Positions 1 to 9,156 of a stretch of 64,000 nucleotides of DNA are shown piece by piece. This DNA comes from an uncultured Lachnospiraceae bacterium. Lineage in GTDB: Bacteria; Bacillota; Clostridia; Lachnospirales; Lachnospiraceae. The translations under genes and the position numbers were made by a program. The stretch covers positions 22,514-86,513 of the forward strand of contig CANSPM010000012.1 of assembly GCA_947648875.1 (NCBI GenBank). Direction: 5' to 3'. The notes below the pieces were generated by a model that worked only from the letters and a program-made list of their open reading frames with translations, had not been told where the DNA came from and made no database searches. How positions within the stretch are numbered: the first letter of the stretch is position 1; every line of letters begins with the position of its first letter.

Positions 1-17
1 AGTTTTTTCAGGGAAAG

Positions 18-2555
18 TTGACTACAGTACAAAATTTTATCAATGTTCTATATAGAAATTGGGAAAGCGATGTATTTGCCATCAGTCAAAGGGCGGCAAT
101 AGACAATGTCATTGAATATTTGGACTTTTCCTCGGTTGTGCCGGACGCGATGGAACTTTCGGATGTCATCGGGTCTTTGAAACGCAACAGAAGTTTTGTA
201 CGTGAGAGTATTCGCATCATGTTTGAACTGGGTATGGAATCCGATCAGATCAAAGTGTCCAAGCTGACATATGAACAATGCTGTGTGGTGGAAATATATA
301 AGGAATTAAAACGTACTGGGAATAAGTTTTTCGTATTGAGAGACCATGTTACGGAAGAGGATATCGATGAGGCTATATCAGAAACGATCGAGTTGGCGGC
401 GGGAGCGGGGACAAAGGAGAATATTTCGGAAATACGCAGAGATTCTATCGTCATTCATGGTATTCATCAGTTTTCTCCGATCATGTTAAAAACAATAGAT
501 GTTCTCAGTAAATATAAATTGGTGGTCATTTTATTCAATTATCAGTCGGCATATAAGAGCGTGTATCAGACTTGGCTGGATGTATATTCTTTGTTTGAGA
601 GTAAGGTGGTCGTATCTCCGAAGGATTTTAATGGAGATAGAGAGAATTTTCAGGGAGGCAGGGTGGCAAAAAACATTGCGGCATTGATGGAGGGAGATAC
701 CTGTTCTGTTGATCTTTCAGAGAAGATCGATGTGACGGAGTATAACAATGGGACGGAATTTGCCGGATTTATTGCAAAGCTGTTTGAGGAGGCGGAAAAA
801 GCACAGCGGGATGAGAACTTTGCTCATTCTGCGCTGTATTACATGGATGAGCAGATTTATGCGGCGAACAGCGCCGTTAATGATATTCTGAAAATATATT
901 TCCCGGAACAGTTTGGGGAGAGGGATTTTCTGGATTATCCCATTGGGCATTTTTTCCTTGCTATAACCAATATGTGGGATGCGGATACAAAATCGTTTTA
1001 TATCCGGGATCTGCGGGATATTTATGAATGCCTTTCATGTGGGATTATCCAAGAGAAAGTTCCTGGCGAATGCGTCTCTATTTTTGACAAAGCAAGGCTA
1101 TTTTTCTCCAATGAAACCACCGTAACAGGCATAATCCAAAAGCTCAGGCGACTAAAAAGGCAGCTCAGGAATTTGGAGGATGCGACAGAGAGGGCTGAAT
1201 GCCAAAGAATTGAGTATTTTGATCTGGATGAAAGCGAAATTGACACATTGATTCATGCTTTGTCGGATTTGAATGACATTGCGGAGCTTTTCTTTGCGGA
1301 TTTTAATGACCAAAGCAATGATTTTCCATTATTTTACAGAAAAGTCCAGGATGTGCTGGTCACTCATGTGTTGGAGGCGCAGGATATTGATGATGAATTT
1401 AAGGATATTGTGCGGCGGGTTCTGCGCAGAATAGAGGAAGTGGGCAGCAGCGAGGCCAATGCGTCCTTTGATTGTCTGAGAGATACAATGCAGTTATACC
1501 TTTGTCAGATTCCGGCGGAGGGCAGGGGAGCAAGCTGGATTGTGCGTAATTTTGAACAGATTGACGGAGATATATTGCGAAAAAAGTCTGGCACACAAAA
1601 GAGAGTGCATCATTTTGCCTGTCTGTCAGACCAAGATATGAGTATTTCCCACAGGGATGAGTTTCCCTGGCCGTTGGATATAGATTTCTTTGAAGTGGCA
1701 CAGTCGCCGGTAGATTGGAAATATCAGGTGTTTGTAACATCGCGGTTGCAGTATAAGAACTTCCGGCGTTATGCGTTAATTTATGGACTTGCGTTCAGCA
1801 GATGTCCGGTTAAGTTGAGTTATATAAAGAACAAAGGTGAAAATACATCAGAGCTGTACTATCTATTAAATTTGTTGAATGTTGAAATAAAACCATATGA
1901 GCCCAAGGCTCCCGACGGTTATAAACAGCGGGGGGAATATATAAAAATAGGGGATCATGGGGTAAACCAATTTTCCAAGTACGATCTGATGAGATATAAT
2001 CTGTGTAAATATCGTTTTTTACTGGAGTCAATTATAGAAGAAAAAAGTGTGTATAAGGACGAGTTCCTGCTGAAAAGATATCTGACGGTTCTGTTGGAAC
2101 ATAGAGCGCGCAGACATTTTTCCGGTAAATCATTTGCCCCTGTGATTGTCTCAAAATATTTGCAGGATCAGTTGGAGGATCTGAAAACAAAGTTTGGATT
2201 TGTGAATTATGCGGAGACAGTGGACATTGTGAAGAGCGCAGAGGAATATCTGGAAAAGTATGCGTTATATTATGGCAAGTTTGTGCAGATCAAAGAAGAA
2301 CAAATGGTACATATGGCTAAGAGGGAGAACTTTTTGGCAACAAAACTTGCGGGAAGTCTCAGGGCTCATGAAGGAGAGATATTCAAGGATTCTACACAGG
2401 AGGAAGTTGACCATGCTTTAAGCAGGGAAAATCTGAGCGATGAAAAATACAGGAAGGTTTTGAACAGCCTGTGCAGTAATTGTTCAGAGAAGGATATTTG
2501 TCTGGAAAGTTTTCGCTTTCAGATGAGAGATAAGAAGGGGAATTGCAATGATTAA
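18..2555 (+). CDS. AddB-like protein with Cas4/AddB-type cysteine tetrad, putative component of PT-linked defence module (may extend upstream of window)
   Basis: 845 aa ORF from TTG at 18; frame open to window edge. Segment 'SIVIHGIHQFSPIMLKTIDVLSKYKLVVILFNY' resembles AddB 'GF..F...': C-terminal 'FSKYDLMRYNLCKYRFLLE' plus terminal 'CSNCSEKDIC' resemble the Fe-S cysteines of AddB/Cas4. 8-bp overlap with next gene. Confidence 0.5.
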   Translation: MTTVQNFINVLYRNWESDVFAISQRAAIDNVIEYLDFSSVVPDAMELSDVIGSLKRNRSFVRESIRIMFELGMESDQIKVSKLTYEQCCVVEIYKELKRTGNKFFVLRDHVTEEDIDEAISETIELAAGAGTKENISEIRRDSIVIHGIHQFSPIMLKTIDVLSKYKLVVILFNYQSAYKSVYQTWLDVYSLFESKVVVSPKDFNGDRENFQGGRVAKNIAALMEGDTCSVDLSEKIDVTEYNNGTEFAGFIAKLFEEAEKAQRDENFAHSALYYMDEQIYAANSAVNDILKIYFPEQFGERDFLDYPIGHFFLAITNMWDADTKSFYIRDLRDIYECLSCGIIQEKVPGECVSIFDKARLFFSNETTVTGIIQKLRRLKRQLRNLEDATERAECQRIEYFDLDESEIDTLIHALSDLNDIAELFFADFNDQSNDFPLFYRKVQDVLVTHVLEAQDIDDEFKDIVRRVLRRIEEVGSSEANASFDCLRDTMQLYLCQIPAEGRGASWIVRNFEQIDGDILRKKSGTQKRVHHFACLSDQDMSISHRDEFPWPLDIDFFEVAQSPVDWKYQVFVTSRLQYKNFRRYALIYGLAFSRCPVKLSYIKNKGENTSELYYLLNLLNVEIKPYEPKAPDGYKQRGEYIKIGDHGVNQFSKYDLMRYNLCKYRFLLESIIEEKSVYKDEFLLKRYLTVLLEHRARRHFSGKSFAPVIVSKYLQDQLEDLKTKFGFVNYAETVDIVKSAEEYLEKYALYYGKFVQIKEEQMVHMAKRENFLATKLAGSLRAHEGEIFKDSTQEEVDHALSRENLSDEKYRKVLNSLCSNCSEKDICLESFRFQMRDKKGNCND

Positions 2556-5500
2556 AGCGGGTGGGTTCGTGAGATGTCCAATTGACAGGGAAAATCCTCA
2601 AACCCCAAGAATGTTTGCCACGGGAAAGGTAGTCAGCGTAAATGATTTTAATGAATCGGCGCATATAGAATTTGCCGATCCCTTTGGGTACAGAAAATAC
2701 TTTGAATTTATCCCTACAGAGGTGGAGGAGGCGCCTATAAGGGCGTTGGAGCACTGCCATCTTTGTAAGGGCGCTGTTGTGCAGTATGGAAAAAGGGCAG
2801 CCACGGTCATTGCCTACAAGCGGAATGAAAATGGCGTATATCAATACTATATTCAGGATAATGGCAACAAGGAGTATATATGCGTAGAGGAGGGGGAGCT
2901 CACTGCGTCATTTTTTTCTGGAGGCGCCAATCCTGTACACCAGTTAAAAAGGTATGAATTTCAGAACCCGTGTTGGTATCTTGGGAGGCAGATTGTCAAG
3001 GATGCCATGAACATTCTGGATAACGCGATCTGTGGATTCCGGGAGCTGGCCGGCTGTAAAATATATTTAAAGGCGTTCCAGCTAAACACAATTATGCGGT
3101 GTGTCCAAGGTGAAGAATGCAGATTTATGTTAGCTGATGAGGTGGGCCTGGGGAAAACCATCGAGGCATGTTCGGTCTTAAAAATCTTTTTGACTGATAA
3201 GGCGGAGAGAAGGATCGTTATAGTAGTGCCCCGGTCCCTGATGGCGCAGTGGAAAACGGAATTGTTGTTTAAGTTTGGAATTGTGGAAGGAAGAAATAAA
3301 AATCGGAATAGTGTCTCCCTGTGCTCGGCAGAGGAGTTGTCTGATTCTGTATGCCACGATAAGTGGGATTTTGTAATAGTGGATGAGGTTCATCATTATT
3401 TAAAGGAAAAGGCGATATATGAAAAAATACATAGTCTGAGCGTCCATGCGGAGAACATCATTTTGTTGAGCGCTACGCCGATTCAGCAGAGAAAGGAAGA
3501 ATATTTGGATCTGCTCAGACTGATTTTGCCCCGGCGGTACGACTCTATGACGGCTGACCAATTTGCGGAGTTGGTGGAGAGACAAAACCGCATAGCGAGA
3601 ACCGCCTATATTCTTCTGGATGAGTTGGATAGTTTTAAAAATGAATTGCTGCCGGATGTGGAAGAGGAAGATGCCCATGACAATGAGGACGTTCGGGAGG
3701 AGTTGGAGGGGATCAATGAAAACCTGCGCAAACTGGCGGAAATGATAGGGGATGATAAGCTGTCGCAAATAATAGCCAGGATTGATAATGCAAGGGAAGA
3801 TTTTGGCATGTATGAGGTACAGGTTGCCATTTCATATATCTGCGACAATTATCAAATGGAGAGGAATATTATCAGGGGACGCCGTGCGTTGCTGGGGGTG
3901 CATTCCCAGGATCAAGAGGGGGAATTTGCGGAACGAAAGCTGGAGGAAATCATATACTCTTTTGGAGAAGAGGATAATTATTATGAAAATGAGGCTTATC
4001 GCACTCTGAAAGAATGGTTGGTTTCGCAGCAGGAATTCTTGGATACCGGCAGGATCGAGCAAGAAATCCGACCGGTGTTGGAGGCATTTTTCAGTTCTCC
4101 ATGGGCATATGTGGCCAAACTGGAAAAGGTATATGGAAAAAGTGTTCTTCCTGATGATGTGTGGAAGAGCGCCAACAGATGGCTTGAGGATGAAAATGAG
4201 GCTATAGGGCAGTTGGCGGACATAATGGATGATGTGCAGATCCATCCATCGAGACTGATGAAACTGATCAGTTATATAGATATCCATCTATACGGGAAAA
4301 AGGTTGTGTTATTCACGGATCAGGAGGAAACTTTTCCAATATATTATCGTGTTTTGCGGGATGCCTTTGGCGAGGAAGTAACCGGATTTGCGGAGTCCAT
4401 TGACCGGGATGAGGCCGAGAAAAATATTTACAGGTTTCAGTCGGAGGCGGATTGCCGTATTCTGGTCTGTGATCAAACGGGCGGGGAGGGCCGCAATCTT
4501 CAAATAGTGGATTATGTGGTACATATAGATTTGCCATGGAATATCAATGTGATTGAGCAGAGAATAGGACGGTTGGATCGAATGGGGCGGAATGTGGAAG
4601 TACCTGTCACTTCCATTGTTATTCATACAACCGACAGTTATGAAGAGCAATTGTTTGACTTCTGGAATAAGGGGTTAAACGTGTTTAAGCAGTCTCTCAG
4701 CGGTCTTGAGATTATTATGAATGATATCAATCAAAAGATTGTGGAATGCATAAAGACTGACTTTGAATATGGGCTGTACCGATTAATCCCGGAGCTGATT
4801 GAGGAGGCAGAGAGAATCAGGGAAACAGTTCGCAGAGAACAGATTTTCGATACTACAGCGTTAAGACTTCGCCCAATGTACATTCAGTTGGAAAAGCTGT
4901 TGACAAATTACCAGAGTAAAGAAAATGTGATTTTTGCGGATACTATGATGAGTTGGGCGTCTTTGGCAGGGTTTGGGAGAATGGTGCAGGATAAATCCGG
5001 CAAATTGGTTTCTTTTGACAAAGAAAGTTTTTCCCCTCGGTCTGCGCAGAATTCTTTTCTGATTCCCCCCAATTGGAACGATTTTCTGTCCAGAAAGCAA
5101 AATGAGGTAGTGCTCAGGGTACAGCGAGGGGAAAATAACGGGAAAGCCGGGACGGTTGCCTATGGGAATAGGATTGTCGTGTATGAGAGTGGAATTATAA
5201 AGGGAACCTTTGACCGAGATACAGCAATCAAAAATGATTACATACACTTTTATGCTCCCGGCGATGAGATTTTTGACAGTATCGTGAACAATGCCCTGGG
5301 TTCTTATAGAGGAATGTGTACGGCGTTTGCCGCAGAATCGGAGGTTGACTGGAAGGGGTTTATTTATACCTATTCTATAGAACCCGATGAGCGGATTTTG
5401 CTGGAGGCGGGGGTGGATCTGCATGCCCTGGGGTTGTTCAGGCAGTATCTGGCGTCGGCCGTTCAAGTAGTGCCGGTTGCATTCAGCGCATATGGTGATG

Positions 5501-5943
5501 TGCCGGAAAAACAAGTGTTGTCTGAGCACAGGCGGATTTCTCAGATGGGATATTTTAACAGGTCTGACACAATAGAGCATTTGGGGCGGAGAGGCATGGG
5601 GAATGGATTTTTAAAGATCTCCACAAAACACCGCACCAGTAATCTCGATTGGTTCAAGGCGCAATATGACGAAGAGAGATGGGAAAAGCTGGTAGATCAA
5701 AGCAGTAAAACGGCCCGGAAAAAGGCGAGGGACAGATTCGCCAGGGCATCCGATCTGGCAGGAGTCGGGGAAATGATGGAGCAGATTCTTTCGATGAGAG
5801 AGTCAAGGGAAAACTATTTTGGATCATGCGAAGGGGAGTCTACTGAACAACTGAGGAGACAGCACACCATTATATATGAAAGCCTGTCAAAACCGGTTAT
5901 TCGGCTGGAGTCTGCATGCTATATGTGGTTGGTTAAGAGATGA
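2548..5943 (+). CDS. SNF2/SF2-type helicase (DpdE-like)
   Basis: 1131 aa; Walker A 'LADEVGLGKTIEA', 'DEVHH' box, 'LLSATPIQQ', C-terminal helicase motif 'QRIGRLDRMGR'. Confidence 0.75.
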   Translation: MIKAGGFVRCPIDRENPQTPRMFATGKVVSVNDFNESAHIEFADPFGYRKYFEFIPTEVEEAPIRALEHCHLCKGAVVQYGKRAATVIAYKRNENGVYQYYIQDNGNKEYICVEEGELTASFFSGGANPVHQLKRYEFQNPCWYLGRQIVKDAMNILDNAICGFRELAGCKIYLKAFQLNTIMRCVQGEECRFMLADEVGLGKTIEACSVLKIFLTDKAERRIVIVVPRSLMAQWKTELLFKFGIVEGRNKNRNSVSLCSAEELSDSVCHDKWDFVIVDEVHHYLKEKAIYEKIHSLSVHAENIILLSATPIQQRKEEYLDLLRLILPRRYDSMTADQFAELVERQNRIARTAYILLDELDSFKNELLPDVEEEDAHDNEDVREELEGINENLRKLAEMIGDDKLSQIIARIDNAREDFGMYEVQVAISYICDNYQMERNIIRGRRALLGVHSQDQEGEFAERKLEEIIYSFGEEDNYYENEAYRTLKEWLVSQQEFLDTGRIEQEIRPVLEAFFSSPWAYVAKLEKVYGKSVLPDDVWKSANRWLEDENEAIGQLADIMDDVQIHPSRLMKLISYIDIHLYGKKVVLFTDQEETFPIYYRVLRDAFGEEVTGFAESIDRDEAEKNIYRFQSEADCRILVCDQTGGEGRNLQIVDYVVHIDLPWNINVIEQRIGRLDRMGRNVEVPVTSIVIHTTDSYEEQLFDFWNKGLNVFKQSLSGLEIIMNDINQKIVECIKTDFEYGLYRLIPELIEEAERIRETVRREQIFDTTALRLRPMYIQLEKLLTNYQSKENVIFADTMMSWASLAGFGRMVQDKSGKLVSFDKESFSPRSAQNSFLIPPNWNDFLSRKQNEVVLRVQRGENNGKAGTVAYGNRIVVYESGIIKGTFDRDTAIKNDYIHFYAPGDEIFDSIVNNALGSYRGMCTAFAAESEVDWKGFIYTYSIEPDERILLEAGVDLHALGLFRQYLASAVQVVPVAFSAYGDVPEKQVLSEHRRISQMGYFNRSDTIEHLGRRGMGNGFLKISTKHRTSNLDWFKAQYDEERWEKLVDQSSKTARKKARDRFARASDLAGVGEMMEQILSMRESRENYFGSCEGESTEQLRRQHTIIYESLSKPVIRLESACYMWLVKR

Positions 5944-8357
5944 ACAGACAAGCTATAATAGATAATCTGGAAAAGTTGATAAATGAAGAGACTGAGGAGT
6001 TTTGCTGCGCAGAGGAGGAAAGCGGTCAGAATGCGGTTGATGCTTTTATGAGGAATACGGCGCTGCGGCTGGCTAATACATATAGTCAGTACCGAGTGGG
6101 AGAATGTGCGGAGTCAGACTATTTGGCATCTCTCCGAAATTTTATGCTTGTGTTCCAAACGGCTTTGCGCGTTGAAAAGGCGGATATCCTGGAGGACAAT
6201 GCCTTTGGAATCTATAAGTTGGACGAGGAATTTAAGTATTATGCGGCATATGATGTTCCGGCGTTTATTAAGCGCAGGGACTTTGTGGAAAAGGCGTTTA
6301 TCAATAACAGCACGCCTAGGGCGGATACAGATTCAAAGTATCTATTGCAGGCAAATGAATATATCCGGCGCTTAACCGGATATGAAACTTTTAAATCTAT
6401 TGAGCAAAAACTTTGTGTATATGGAGCGCTTAATGTTCCTGCCGGATATACGGTGCTGATTTCCATGCCCACGGGGGGCGGTAAAAGTCTGATTACACAG
6501 GCTGTGGGATATGAGACAAAGGGGCTTTCCATTGTGGTAGTGCCCACGGTTTCACTGGCGATTGACCAGGAAAGAGCGGCCAGAAAGAATATCAGGGATA
6601 TAGGGGAAGGAGAGATTTTTTGTTATTACAGCGGAGTCAAAAATGCTAATAAAATACTGGAGGCGATTGAGAAGAGGATGCTCCGGCTTTTGTTTATTTC
6701 GCCGGAGGCATTGTTGAAGAATGAGCAGTTTAAGCGGTCAATCTGGCAGGCTAACCGGGACAGGTACATAAAAAATTTGATTATTGATGAGGCGCATATT
6801 GCAGTTGCGTGGGGGGATTATTTCCGGGTGGATTATCAGTGTCTGGGTCCCTGGAGAAATGAGCTGCTGAAAGCCAATCCGGACATAAGAACATTTTTGC
6901 TGTCTGCAACCTTTCGGGATGAAACGGTTATGGTATTGAAAAAATTATTCTCGGATGCCGGTAGATGGATAGAGTTAAGGTGCGACTCCCTGCGTAAGGA
7001 ACCTCGTTTTATTTTGGATGTGGCACGGGACGATTATGAAAAACATCATAAGGTGCTTGAACTGGTCAACAAGCTTCCGCGGCCCATGATCCTTTATGTG
7101 GATGCTCCCTATGCCGCAAAGCGGTGGAAAGAATTTTTGGAGAGGCATGGGTATGAAAATGTGAGAACCTATACCGGGGAGACGGAATCCGGGGAGCGCA
7201 GGGCGTTGATTGAGCAATGGGCTGAAAATCAGTTTGAGGTGATGATTGCCACATCGGCGTTTGGAGTGGGTGTTGACAAGCCGGATGTCCGGTCGGTGCT
7301 CCATCTGTATGTTCCCCCAAGCCCGGATGCTTATTACCAGGAGTTGGGGCGGGGAGGAAGAGATGGTTTGCCCTGCCTGAGTGTGATGTGCATTGAGAAA
7401 GGGGATATCTTCAATAATAAAAGTGCTAAGGTACTGACTACTAAGAAACTGTGGGGGCGGTGGCGGAGTATGTACAGAGACACTGCGAATCAATGGCAAA
7501 ATGGATTGATTGCGGTTTTGGCCTCCACAAAGCCCAGCTATAATAGAACGCACTTTTTTGAGGCAGGCAATAGTGCGGATGAGAAATGGAATATTTATGT
7601 ACTGCTGCTGCTTAACAGATATGCGCAGATTAAAATAACAAATATAGACTTAGATCAGCAAAACAGATATATATTTACAATCGAAGTCCTGAATGACCAA
7701 ATTACAGTGGAGTCCGATGCCCCCCCAAAATTATTTGAACAGATCAGAGAGGAAGAGGCGGGCAGGATTCAGAAATCTTTTGATGTGATGAAAGATTCGA
7801 TAGAGAAAAGAAATGTATCGTGCTGGTCATCCATGTTTTATGATACATATCCGCTGGTTTCGGAGTATTGTGCAGGCTGTAATTGCCATGGCAACCGGGT
7901 GACAGATGCGTTGCAGGAGTTCCCGTTGTTGAAGAAGGTGGAAAGAGCAGAAAAAGCCGTTCCCAAGAAAGTGAAAGAACTCTTTTCCAATACCAGGGAA
8001 TTGCTGATCTTGACAAAGAGCGATGGGAAAGAAGTAATCAGCGAGTATCTTCCGAATGTGGTGGTATGTAAAAGCGGCAAGGACATAGACAATGTGTCTG
8101 ATCCAGGGCTTATTTACATGAATTTTGCGGAGTACAGCGCCTTGCAGGAGCATGACAGGGGATTTTATATTGCTGGATTAGTAATGGTGATTTATAGCGA
8201 CAACGAGGAGGAGGCTGCCGTCGAATATAAAGGGATAGTGAGGTATCTGACGGATTACAGATATATAGTTCATGTATCCGGGACAGATTTTTGTGTTGAG
8301 AGAGAAAGTGGGAAAAGGATATCGGAGAAAATAGACGGAGCGGTGGTCAGGAGGTAA
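5940..8357 (+). CDS. RecQ-type DEAD/DEAH helicase (DpdF-like)
   Basis: 805 aa; 'MPTGGGKS', 'DEAH', 'LLSATF', 'ATSAFGVGVDKPDVRSVLH', 'QELGRGGRDG'; ATGA overlap with upstream gene. Confidence 0.75.
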   Translation: MNRQAIIDNLEKLINEETEEFCCAEEESGQNAVDAFMRNTALRLANTYSQYRVGECAESDYLASLRNFMLVFQTALRVEKADILEDNAFGIYKLDEEFKYYAAYDVPAFIKRRDFVEKAFINNSTPRADTDSKYLLQANEYIRRLTGYETFKSIEQKLCVYGALNVPAGYTVLISMPTGGGKSLITQAVGYETKGLSIVVVPTVSLAIDQERAARKNIRDIGEGEIFCYYSGVKNANKILEAIEKRMLRLLFISPEALLKNEQFKRSIWQANRDRYIKNLIIDEAHIAVAWGDYFRVDYQCLGPWRNELLKANPDIRTFLLSATFRDETVMVLKKLFSDAGRWIELRCDSLRKEPRFILDVARDDYEKHHKVLELVNKLPRPMILYVDAPYAAKRWKEFLERHGYENVRTYTGETESGERRALIEQWAENQFEVMIATSAFGVGVDKPDVRSVLHLYVPPSPDAYYQELGRGGRDGLPCLSVMCIEKGDIFNNKSAKVLTTKKLWGRWRSMYRDTANQWQNGLIAVLASTKPSYNRTHFFEAGNSADEKWNIYVLLLLNRYAQIKITNIDLDQQNRYIFTIEVLNDQITVESDAPPKLFEQIREEEAGRIQKSFDVMKDSIEKRNVSCWSSMFYDTYPLVSEYCAGCNCHGNRVTDALQEFPLLKKVERAEKAVPKKVKELFSNTRELLILTKSDGKEVISEYLPNVVVCKSGKDIDNVSDPGLIYMNFAEYSALQEHDRGFYIAGLVMVIYSDNEEEAAVEYKGIVRYLTDYRYIVHVSGTDFCVERESGKRISEKIDGAVVRR

Positions 8358-8360
8358 TGT

Positions 8361-9152
8361 ATGTTTAGCGGAAATATGGTGACGGAGGCAATTCCGGCAA
8401 GGGTTTTTGCGCTATATAAGATAGTAGCAGACAAAAAAGATATCTCCAGGATTGATTTGCGGGAGCTTATGGAACCCAAAGAAATACATGAGGGATCTTC
8501 TTATTTTTCGGAGATTTTAAAGGCGGCAACGGAACTGAAACTTGTTGACCAAATAGATAATTCCATCATACCTATTGTGCCAAAGGAACAATTAGAAACA
8601 ATGGAGGATTTCAGGAGATGTGCGATTCGGAATTTATCCGATTGGGCTGACTTTGAAAACAGTCAATTTTATAAGTGTACAAATGCGATAGTAAATATGG
8701 ATGAAAAAGTATACAAGTACCGAAAGATATCTGATTTGGATATGTTAAACTATTTGTCTGAAAAGGTTGGGCAGCAAATTAAGGAACCCATGGTTCGGGG
8801 ATGGCGTTTTTGGGCGCAGTTTATGGGGTTTGGGTATATCTGCGATATGGCTTTTCTGCCCAATGCGTATATATTTGTAAAAAATGCGATGCGTATAATG
8901 GATTTAAAGAAGAATACGGAATATTCCATGAGAGACTTTATGAGCGGCTTTTCCCGGTATGGCAAAATAATTATGCGGGATTCCGTCACCTCGAAAGATC
9001 TGAACATTGCGCTGTCCAGCGCTTTAAGAGAACTGCATGAAAACAACGAGATTGAACTGAAATATGGCAGCGATCAGGAACACAGATGGAATCTTTATCC
9101 GTCCAGCGAATCGTTTAATGAGCAAGTGGCGTCCATTGTTTATAGGGGGTAA
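8361..9152 (+). CDS. Defence-module protein of unknown function (position and size like DpdG)
   Basis: 263 aa ORF, 3-bp gap after the helicase, same strand and operon; no recognised catalytic motif. Confidence 0.5.
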   Translation: MFSGNMVTEAIPARVFALYKIVADKKDISRIDLRELMEPKEIHEGSSYFSEILKAATELKLVDQIDNSIIPIVPKEQLETMEDFRRCAIRNLSDWADFENSQFYKCTNAIVNMDEKVYKYRKISDLDMLNYLSEKVGQQIKEPMVRGWRFWAQFMGFGYICDMAFLPNAYIFVKNAMRIMDLKKNTEYSMRDFMSGFSRYGKIIMRDSVTSKDLNIALSSALRELHENNEIELKYGSDQEHRWNLYPSSESFNEQVASIVYRG

Positions 9153-9156
9153 TGGG

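Noticed and set aside
4861-5580. 239 aa minus-strand ORF inside the SNF2-type helicase
   Set aside because: Antisense shadow of a well-supported gene, no family motif.
9064-9156. Upstream start (9064) for the large ATPase as given in the ORF track
   Set aside because: Overlaps 89 bp of the preceding gene; ATG 9157 right after that gene's stop fits the operon spacing better.
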